This document shows positions 14,548-19,770 of a stretch of DNA of 19,770 nucleotides, piece by piece. This DNA is from Planctomycetota bacterium (GTDB lineage Bacteria > Planctomycetota > Phycisphaerae > UBA1845 > UTPLA1): assembly GCA_016712275.1 (NCBI GenBank), contig JADJRI010000051.1, positions 1 to 19,770 on the forward strand, given 5' to 3'. Positions within the stretch are counted from its first letter, which is position 1; every line of letters starts with the position of its first letter. The notes below the pieces were generated by a model that was not told the origin of the DNA, made no database searches, and saw only the letters and a list, made by a program, of their open reading frames with translations. The position numbers and the translations under genes were made by a program.

Positions 14548-14773
14548 GGGGCTCGCCCTTCTTGAGAGCGTCAACGATGCCAAGCGATTTCCCAAACACG
14601 CCAAGCACCTTGTTGACCACGTTCAGGCGAACCGAGGGCTTGTTCCGCTCCAACTCCGACACGAAGCGCATTCCAACCCCCGCCAATTCACCCAGCTCAC
14701 GCTGTGTCATGTTGTTGGCCTTGCGTCGTGTTCGAACGAATTCGCCTATCTTGCTCGTTGGATCTCGTGCCAC
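14534..14773 (-). CDS. hipB: HipB-like XRE-family DNA-binding protein (autorepressor)
   Basis: A 79-residue helix-turn-helix protein of the HipB/Y4mF kind: IGEFVRTRRKANNMTQREL, then GVGMRFVSELERNKPSVRLNVVNKVL, which spans the XRE helices. I chose GTG 14773 because GAGG (minus strand, 14779-14782) sits 5 nt upstream and homologues start shortly before the SKIGEFV segment. The longer frame from ATG 14821 would put the palindrome at 14801-14814 inside the coding region and adds an Arg/His-rich leader without homology that I know. HipB proteins bind inverted repeats and repress their own operon; three such repeats stand upstream. Confidence 0.85.
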   Translation of the reverse strand: MARDPTSKIGEFVRTRRKANNMTQRELGELAGVGMRFVSELERNKPSVRLNVVNKVLGVFGKSLGIVDALKKGEPHEKP

Positions 14774-14800
14774 GTCTGCCTCATGTCGTCGACGGTCGCA

Positions 14801-14814
14801 TTCCCGAACGGGAA
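14801..14814. promoter_or_regulatory. HipB operator O1 (palindrome TTCCCGAACGGGAA)
   Basis: A near-perfect dyad between the hip promoter and the hipB start. It differs at one central base from the perfect copy at 14943. Confidence 0.65.
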
Positions 14815-14834
14815 AATACATCGCTCAACGGATC

Positions 14835-14863
14835 ATCATACGGCCCGAGTCCGCCGCGATCAA
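14835..14863 (-). promoter_or_regulatory. Promoter of the hipB-hipS-hipT operon
   Basis: TTGATC (14858-14863) and TATGAT (14835-14840) on the minus strand are separated by 17 bp, placing the transcript start near 14828. Operators O1 and O2 flank it closely. A second, perfect TATAAT -10 box (14869-14874) overlaps O2 and may be an additional promoter with a poor -35. Confidence 0.6.
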
Positions 14864-14871
14864 CCAAGATT

Positions 14872-14885
14872 ATACCGATCGGGAA
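14872..14885. promoter_or_regulatory. HipB operator O2 (imperfect palindrome)
   Basis: The 14-mer ATACCGATCGGGAA matches 12 of 14 bases of the perfect copy O3. It lies just upstream of the -35 box and overlaps a TATAAT box, so repressor here would block RNA polymerase. Confidence 0.6.
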
Positions 14886-14942
14886 TAAATGGCATGAACT
14901 CCAGCAAAATGCCCGATGTGCCTCCAACAAGAGCGTGGACTA

Positions 14943-14956
14943 TTCCCGATCGGGAA
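14943..14956. promoter_or_regulatory. HipB operator O3 (perfect palindrome TTCCCGATCGGGAA)
   Basis: A perfect 14-bp palindrome, exactly 71 bp from O2, which is itself 71 bp from O1. It is the strongest copy and the farthest from the promoter. Confidence 0.65.
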
Positions 14957-15150
14957 TCCGGAATTGAGAACATGGTCCGAGAAACGGCCCATGCCTTGCC
15001 AGCGGGTGCCATGCGGCCGCTTCGACCCACGACGCCAACGACTATATGGAAGGTGTTTGCAAAGGTCGCCGCTGGAACATGAGGAATGCACGATCACACG
15101 CCCACGGCTACGGTCCGGAAGCCTTGATTAGATGGGAATCTTTCTTCGCA

Positions 15151-15372
15151 CTACTCTGAGCTCCGAGTCGTCGCGACCTCTACCTTCTCGATGATCCGCG
15201 CGGCCGATACACCGAGAATCCGGCAAACTCTGAGCAACTTGTCTACGGTCGGCGATTGCCGATTGCGTTCTAGTTGACTGACGTATTCGCGGGAAAGCCG
15301 GTCCCGAGCAGCCACCTGCTCTTGCGTTAGACCGGCCTCGCTTCGGGCTTTTCTGAGCTCGTCTCCCAGCAT
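15151..15372 (-). CDS. XRE-family transcriptional regulator, stand-alone
   Basis: A 73-residue protein that is almost only a Cro/C1 helix-turn-helix: LRKARSEAGLTQEQVAARDRLSREYVSQLERNRQSPTVDKLLRVCRILGVS, with all XRE landmarks (TQEQVA, SxxYVSQLERNRQSP, L..ICxxLGV). There is no toxin partner or effector domain. The start ATG 15372 lacks a clear ribosome site, so the message may be leaderless or weakly translated. A perfect inverted repeat 34 bp upstream (15406-15423) is the likely operator. Such small regulators often control integration or transfer genes on islands. Confidence 0.8.
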   Translation of the reverse strand: MLGDELRKARSEAGLTQEQVAARDRLSREYVSQLERNRQSPTVDKLLRVCRILGVSAARIIEKVEVATTRSSE

Positions 15373-15405
15373 GGCGCGACCGTACCGGTGACCAACGCGG
15401 GAGTC

Positions 15406-15423
15406 TGTAAACTATGATTTACA
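15406..15423. promoter_or_regulatory. Inverted repeat TGTAAA-N6-TTTACA, likely operator of the XRE gene
   Basis: TGTAAACTATGATTTACA has perfect 6-bp arms, is AT-rich in a GC-rich setting, and stands just upstream of the XRE gene, the usual place for autoregulation. Confidence 0.55.
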
Positions 15424-15698
15424 ACAGGATCCAACCGAAATCGCCCAATTCCTGCGTCCCATCCGGGCAATCAATGTCCGCCGACGGTCTTCTGGCCCAG
15501 AAGACGCGGACCTGCGGACCGGATCACCGAATCACGTGATGCGCCTGAACCCAATGGGCCAGTTCAGGCGAGGTGCTCTTGACATCCGCGGCCGCCAGTT
15601 GGAGACCAGGATGACCACGGAGTCCATCAAGCGACTTACCCTGCTGGCAAACCAACTCGCCGAAAACCTCATGACCGTCGCAATCTGCGCCCGAGGAA

Positions 15699-16094
15699 TT
15701 GCGCGCGACAATTCGCACAGAGTTCGACACCGTCGCCGCATCACCGTCCGCGCGCGGAAACGGTGGAAACCATCCGAATCGCCCGTCTGCACCACCGCGT
15801 CCGCACGTGGACCATTCAACCTTGTCGGTTCTGTGGGAAGGTCAAACCTGCCAACTCGGCTATACCGTGCTATTCAAGCTGGTCGATCGGCTGTCCCGAC
15901 GACCGAACCAATTCGTGACATTCGATCAACTACTGCACGACGTTTGGAATGGTGATTCTCGCTCTCCTGACACGATTCGCAGCGCCGTTCGGAATCTCCG
16001 ACAGAAACTCACCGATGCCGGCATGAACCGTCTCGCGGCTGCAATTCAGGGTCAGGCCGGTCGCTACGGCCTCATCCTGAACAACGGCGACTGA
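15699..16094 (+). CDS. OmpR/PhoB-type winged-helix DNA-binding protein
   Basis: The C-terminal 85 residues form a typical Trans_reg_C winged helix: LSVLWEGQTCQLGYTVLFKLVDRLSRRPNQFVTFDQLLHDVWNG, then TIRSAVRNLRQKLTDAGM as recognition helix and GRYGLIL as the wing. There is no receiver domain, so it is not a classical response regulator. The start is uncertain: TTG 15699 gives 131 residues with an unstructured Pro/Arg-rich leader. In another frame, ATG 15611 begins a helical stretch (TTESIKRLTLLANQLAENL) that could be the real N-terminus if a base is missing around 15740-15800. It lies immediately before the direct repeats at 16100-16140 and the recombinase operon, so it may regulate that operon. 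I recall similar proteins near recombinase/ParB genes in planctomycetes, unverified. Confidence 0.65.
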   Translation: MRATIRTEFDTVAASPSARGNGGNHPNRPSAPPRPHVDHSTLSVLWEGQTCQLGYTVLFKLVDRLSRRPNQFVTFDQLLHDVWNGDSRSPDTIRSAVRNLRQKLTDAGMNRLAAAIQGQAGRYGLILNNGD

Positions 16095-16099
16095 TCATT

Positions 16100-16140
16100 T
16101 TGCACGCAAATTGCACACGGATGCGCCGCGCCGTTGCACG
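16100..16140 (+). promoter_or_regulatory. TTGCACR direct repeats, pho-box-like spacing
   Basis: TTGCACG (16100-16106) and TTGCACA (16111-16117) are 7-bp repeats separated by 4 bp, an 11-bp period as in PhoB/OmpR-type boxes. A third TTGCACG lies at 16134-16140, with a poor match between. They stand between the winged-helix gene and the recombinase gene. Confidence 0.5.
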
Positions 16141-16243
16141 GGCGTCGGGCATACTCGTTCGTGCGCACTAAATGGGTGCGAATCGCCGCCCGTTCGGCGA
16201 AGAACTTTGCACCGCCTTCGTCGAGCCTCGATATCAGGAGTCC

Positions 16244-17779
16244 ATGACGCGAATGACCGCACTACCAAGCGACCCATCTACCCCATGGTGGATCCGCCAA
16301 CAACCGGCACTTGATTCCGCCGCGCCTAAATTTCGCGCGGTGGCCTACTACCGCCATTCGGCCCAGGACCGCCAGGAAAACTCGGTCGCCATCCAGCAGG
16401 AGCAGGTCCAGCAATGGGCCCAGGCCAATGGCGTTGAAATCATTCACGAGTTTTCCGACCGCGGGAAATCGGGGCTGACCGCTGAAGGACGCGACGGCTT
16501 CAACGACATGATGGAAAACTGGGTGAAGCTGCGCGACGATTTTCAGTTCGTGCTTTGTCTCGACGTCAGCCGCTGGGGCCGATTCCAAGACATCGACCTT
16601 TCGGCCACATACAGCGCCGACTGCAAACGTCACGGCAAACAGGTGATCTACACGACACTCGGAAAGCCCAAGCCGAACGACCAGCTCTATCAGGTCTATG
16701 TTCAATTCGAGCGATTTCGTGCGGCCCAATACAGCAAGGAGCTGAGCGACAAGGTCTTCCGTGGCTGTGTGAAAATCAGCCAGCAGGGCTACTGGGCCGG
16801 CGGCAAACCGCCATACGGATTTCGACGAATGCTCTTGGATGAAGCGCGTCACCCCGTCCAGATCCTTGCCCCCGGCCAACGCAAGAGCATTCAAAACCAG
16901 CGCGTGACTCTGGCTGAAGGTGATACGGGTCAGGTGCTCGCCATCAGGCGGATATTTCAGGAGTTTACCGAGACGCTTCGCACGACGTGGGAAATCGCAC
17001 ACGGTTTGAATCGCGACGGAATCGCATCGCCCAGCGGAAGCGCTTGGGATGGGGCTCGGGTACGCCACATCCTGATCAATGAGCGATACGTCGGCACAAT
17101 GATCTACAACAAGACAACCCAGAAGCTCAAGACTCCGACGCGACACAATCCCAAGAGCGATTGGGTCAAGACCGAAAGGGCGTTTGGGGCCATCATCGAC
17201 CGTGAAGTTTTCGACCGAGCGCAGGCTGTCCTAGCACAAACGAAATTGCGGTACACGCCAGAGTTCATGCTGGTGCAGCTGGAGCGTCTGCTGGGTGAGC
17301 ACGACATGCTGCGTCCATCGCTCTTGCGTTCGGATGCCGTCACACCATCCGCAACAACGTACGCGAAGCGATTTCTGTCTCTGGACTGCGCATATCAACA
17401 GGTGTTTCGCGTTGCTCTGACCGACATTCGGACGCAAGTCGAATCGCTGTTGCGCGGGACCGTGTCGGAAGTGGAGTCATATGACGATTTTCTCGTGCTC
17501 AATCGCAGATTCACCGTCTTGATTCAACCGTCTGTGCCAATTCCCTACGGGTACAACCGGTATTGGTACTTTCGGCCCGATCGCCGCGGCGTTGTGGACA
17601 TCACACTCGGGGTGCCGGTATCGGGACCCAAGGGACCACAGATTCTGGGATACCTGGCTCTGCCACGCCTGCTTGTCCGAAACCGCGGTATTCGATTGTT
17701 CGGTTCCTCGGGAGCACGACTCGACATGTACGGCCATCAGGGACTTGAGATCATATCCCAGCTTGCGAGGTCAAAATGA
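16244..17779 (+). CDS. Large serine recombinase (resolvase/invertase superfamily)
   Basis: A 511-residue site-specific recombinase. The resolvase domain begins at about residue 30: AVAYYRHS with the catalytic Ser39, Q51/Q54, FSDRGKSG, and the conserved arginine helix DVSRWGRF (Arg110, Arg113). The recombinase domain follows (GYWAGGKPPYGFRR about residue 182; later NRDGIASPSGSAWDGARVRHILINERYVGTMIYN). The usual zinc ribbon after it is missing: there are no paired cysteines in the C-terminal half. Proteins of this type integrate or excise elements by a Ser-DNA link. AGGAG at 16236-16240 supports ATG 16244, though the gap is only 3 nt; ATG 16172 and 16253 are alternatives. The stop overlaps the next start by four bases (ATGA). 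Confidence 0.87.
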   Translation: MTRMTALPSDPSTPWWIRQQPALDSAAPKFRAVAYYRHSAQDRQENSVAIQQEQVQQWAQANGVEIIHEFSDRGKSGLTAEGRDGFNDMMENWVKLRDDFQFVLCLDVSRWGRFQDIDLSATYSADCKRHGKQVIYTTLGKPKPNDQLYQVYVQFERFRAAQYSKELSDKVFRGCVKISQQGYWAGGKPPYGFRRMLLDEARHPVQILAPGQRKSIQNQRVTLAEGDTGQVLAIRRIFQEFTETLRTTWEIAHGLNRDGIASPSGSAWDGARVRHILINERYVGTMIYNKTTQKLKTPTRHNPKSDWVKTERAFGAIIDREVFDRAQAVLAQTKLRYTPEFMLVQLERLLGEHDMLRPSLLRSDAVTPSATTYAKRFLSLDCAYQQVFRVALTDIRTQVESLLRGTVSEVESYDDFLVLNRRFTVLIQPSVPIPYGYNRYWYFRPDRRGVVDITLGVPVSGPKGPQILGYLALPRLLVRNRGIRLFGSSGARLDMYGHQGLEIISQLARSK

Positions 17780-18693
17780 GCAATGCCCCCATCCTGCTGA
17801 TGAAAGACCGACGGCGCGACATGATACCGATCGACAAGATTCGTGTCCTCAACTCGCGCACGCGAGACGAGTGCCAATTCGCCTTGAACGTTCAGAGCAT
17901 TGAGGCCATCGGTCAGTTGAAGGACATTCGCGTCAATGACAAGTTTTTTCCGAAGGACGGATTCTATGAACTGATTTGCGGAGAGGGTCGCCTGATCGCC
18001 CAGAAGCGGCTGGAAAAGACACACATCCGCGCCGAAATCGTCACGTGCACCCGCAAGCAGGCCTACCTCGAATCCCTGGTTGAGAACCTTGCCCGCAGCC
18101 GGCCCGGCACCATGGACTTCGCCCGCGAGTTGAAGAGCCTGCACGATGAGGGGTGGGGCTATGACCAAATCGCACTGGTGGCATGCCGTTGCGCTGAGTA
18201 TGTCAAGCAGTACATTCGGCTTATTGAAAACGGCGAGGAGCGGCTGATCCACGGCGTCGAACAGGAAGTGTTTCCAATCTCGTTTGCGATTCTCGTGGCT
18301 CAGTCGGATGACGCAAGCATCCAAAACGTGCTGATGGACGCCTTCGATCAGGGCATCGTGAACTGCCAGAATTTCGCCAGGGCCCGTGCCATCATCAGTG
18401 GCCGCATGGAGAACCGCAAACGGCGCGACCACCACGGCGCTCCTCCAGACTACACCGTGGCGTCTTTGACGAGCGACATCCTGAGCACCACGCAGGCCAA
18501 GGACTCGTATGTGCGCGAGGCACAAAGCAAGGAAGGCCGCCTCTTCATGCTATTGGACAATCTCACTTCGCTCTGGAGCGATGAAGCCCTGATGAATCTC
18601 CTTCGCGAAGAAGGCCTTGCCGATCGCCCGGAGCTTGCCGGGACTTACAACGTCGCGACCCAAGTCACCCCAAAGGGTCCACCCGAAAGGTAG
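17776..18693 (+). CDS. ParB-like protein (ParB/Srx fold plus HTH)
   Basis: A 305-residue protein. The ParB N-terminal fold is visible: IPIDKIRVLNSRTR (about 17-30), the nucleotide-binding-type box CGEGRLIAQKRL (68-79, GERR-like with Gly at the third place) and SLVENLARSRPG (100-111, the ENxxR box). A helix-turn-helix follows (about 115-150, ELKSLHDEGWGYDQIALVACRCAEYVKQYI), then GEERLIHGVEQEVFPIS and a helical C-terminus. It resembles chromosomal and plasmid ParB/RepB but has no ParA partner here. The start overlaps the recombinase stop (ATGA), so both are made together. I infer that it binds sites on the element or assists the recombinase; true partition activity is not shown. Confidence 0.82.
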   Translation: MSNAPILLMKDRRRDMIPIDKIRVLNSRTRDECQFALNVQSIEAIGQLKDIRVNDKFFPKDGFYELICGEGRLIAQKRLEKTHIRAEIVTCTRKQAYLESLVENLARSRPGTMDFARELKSLHDEGWGYDQIALVACRCAEYVKQYIRLIENGEERLIHGVEQEVFPISFAILVAQSDDASIQNVLMDAFDQGIVNCQNFARARAIISGRMENRKRRDHHGAPPDYTVASLTSDILSTTQAKDSYVREAQSKEGRLFMLLDNLTSLWSDEALMNLLREEGLADRPELAGTYNVATQVTPKGPPER

Positions 18694-18698
18694 AACGT

Positions 18699-19533
18699 AT
18701 GGACGATTCACAGGCGATGGACATTCCGATTGGCGCACTTCGGCCGCTCAGGTCGCAACATCAGCAAGCGCAGTACGCCCGCATTCTCGCGAGCATCAAG
18801 ACTACGGGCTTGATCGAACCACTCATCGTATTCCCAGAGGCCGATGGCTACGTGATTCTCGACGGCGTTCAGCGCCACCGGGTGCTGACCGGAACTTGGC
18901 GCCGATCTTGCTCCGTGCATTCTCGGAAATCGGCGAGAGGCGTTCACCGGAAACCGGATGGTCAACCGCGTGTCGCCGGTCCAAGAGAACCGCATGATCG
19001 AGAAATCGCTGGAGGAATTGGACGAAGCGACGATCGCAGCCGCATTGGGAATCTTGGGGATTTCGCATCGAATCAAAAAGACATTGCTCAAACAGCTTCA
19101 CCCGGATGCTGCGGCCGCATTTGACCAGGACAAGCCCACCCGCACGTGCGCAAAAGAGCTGACGAATGTCAAATCCGAGCGACAGAAAGAGATTCTTGTC
19201 GCCATGGAGGCTTACAAGGACTACAGCTTGGCGTTCGCTCGCGCGCTCATTCTCAAGACGCCCCCCGCGCAACGAGAGTCGCGCAGTCGCAAGAAAGAAC
19301 CGTGGGGCAAGAGCGGGCAGCGGAAGAGCGACCTGCTCAAGAAGCTGGCTGAGGCCGAGCAGAAGCACGACTTCTACTCGCGGCTGTACAAGCAATACAC
19401 GGTCGATCTACTGCGGCTGGCGGTCTACGCACGATCGCTTATTACAAACAACCGAATTCGCACCTACCTCGACCAACATCATGCCGTCATAGTCGAGCGA
19501 TTCGAACGATTCATCGCGGATGCCAAGGAGTAA
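18699..19533 (+). CDS. RepB C-terminal-domain protein (second ParB-like), two frameshifts
   Basis: Three frames join into one gene of about 278 residues. Frame 1 (from ATG 18699) gives IPIGALRPLR, YARILASIKTTGLIEPLIVF and ILDGVQRHRVLTG, a degenerate ParB-type fold. A base missing near 18892 leads to NLAPILLRAFSEIGE, and another near 18937 leads to AFTGNRMVNRVSPVQENRMI. The last part matches the RepB C-terminal (plasmid partitioning) family: NRxSPxQE, then ISHRIKKTLLKQLHPDA, MEAYKDYSLAFARALIL and the helical end LDQHHAVIVERFERF. It begins 5 nt after the ParB-like gene. Family members tend to sit beside recombinase and ParB genes, as I recall. Two losses in 50 bp could be read errors or real decay. 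Confidence 0.75.
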
Positions 19534-19539
19534 GGTGTC

Positions 19540-19770
19540 ATGCCCCGTTGGACGCGAGAGGAGATCATCCGGGCCATCCTGCGGCGAGAAGCAGCGGGAC
19601 TGACATTGTCGCTCGGCGGCGATACGCCGGTGGACCAGTCGCTCTATCAGGCCGCGTCACGAATCTACGGGACGTGGTGCAACGCGGTCGTGGCGGCGGG
19701 GATCTCACCGGGAAAGGCGCGAACCCACGATTCATGGCGTCCCACCCAAATTGTCGCCGCAATCCGCGCG
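19540..19770 (+). CDS. Homing-endonuclease-associated repeat protein, 5' part (runs off the window)
   Basis: AAGGAG (19525-19530) and a start 6 nt after the previous stop support ATG 19540. The 77 visible codons hold one full repeat, beginning PRWTREEIIRAILRREAAG and ending with LYQAASRIYGTWCNAVVAAGI. A second repeat then starts at SWRPTQIVAAIRA. The pattern W..e.I...I...., then aA.r.fGsW..a..aAGi, is that of the HNH/homing-endonuclease-associated repeat (PF18780 type), a small DNA-binding helical unit. Whether a nuclease domain follows cannot be seen. It is probably the fourth gene of the recombinase operon. Confidence 0.6.
   Translation, partial: MPRWTREEIIRAILRREAAGLTLSLGGDTPVDQSLYQAASRIYGTWCNAVVAAGISPGKARTHDSWRPTQIVAAIRA

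Noticed and set aside
14774..14821. Longer HipB start at ATG 14821
   Set aside because: It would place operator O1 within the coding region and has no good ribosome site, while GTG 14773 has one at ideal spacing.

Overview
The window looks like a piece of a Planctomycetota chromosome (Phycisphaerae-like is a guess), GC-rich. It carries a prepilin-type protein with a C-terminal DGH motif, a secreted protein with a PEP-CTERM-like tail, a Bat (aerotolerance-type) cluster and a lysine-rich LexA. The assignment rests on gene families read by eye, not on a search.

Left part (1 to about 12.4 kb) reads as ordinary chromosome. In order it holds: the end of a bat-type operon on the minus strand (BatD-like, then the start of a VWA/BatA-like gene); a plus-strand group with a methylglutaconyl-CoA hydratase-like enoyl-CoA hydratase, an HD-type hydrolase and an acyl-CoA carboxylase biotin carboxylase subunit (leucine/short acyl-CoA catabolism); a minus-strand pseudopilin-like gene; a DUF6504-like gene; a small helical protein; an M50 (site-2) peptidase; trpS; a secreted protein; a zinc-ribbon protein; a minus-strand lexA with an upstream partner gene; a G-rich spacer with hairpins; and a PEP-CTERM-like gene.

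A repeat zone (12.36 to 12.75 kb, two tandem copies of a 160-bp unit) and a 3' half of a tRNA-Gly(CCC) gene (12926 to 12967) mark what I read as the left border of a genomic island. The island continues past the right end of the window. It carries a split HipA toxin-antitoxin locus (hipB, hipS, hipT) with three palindromic operators exactly 71 bp apart, a solo XRE regulator with its own palindrome, and an OmpR-type winged-helix regulator. After these comes a tightly packed plus-strand operon: large serine recombinase, ParB-like protein, RepB-C-terminal-type protein, and the start of a homing-endonuclease-associated-repeat protein. Direct repeats of the pho-box kind lie between the winged-helix gene and this operon. 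The operon is the best candidate for an undescribed mobile or partition-type system.

A warning for any user: at least seven single-base indels break otherwise well-conserved reading frames (bat gene, pseudopilin, trpS, PEP-CTERM gene, hipT, and twice in repB). One hits trpS, which should be essential, so sequencing or assembly error is the likeliest cause. I give the repaired gene extents and state where each frame breaks.
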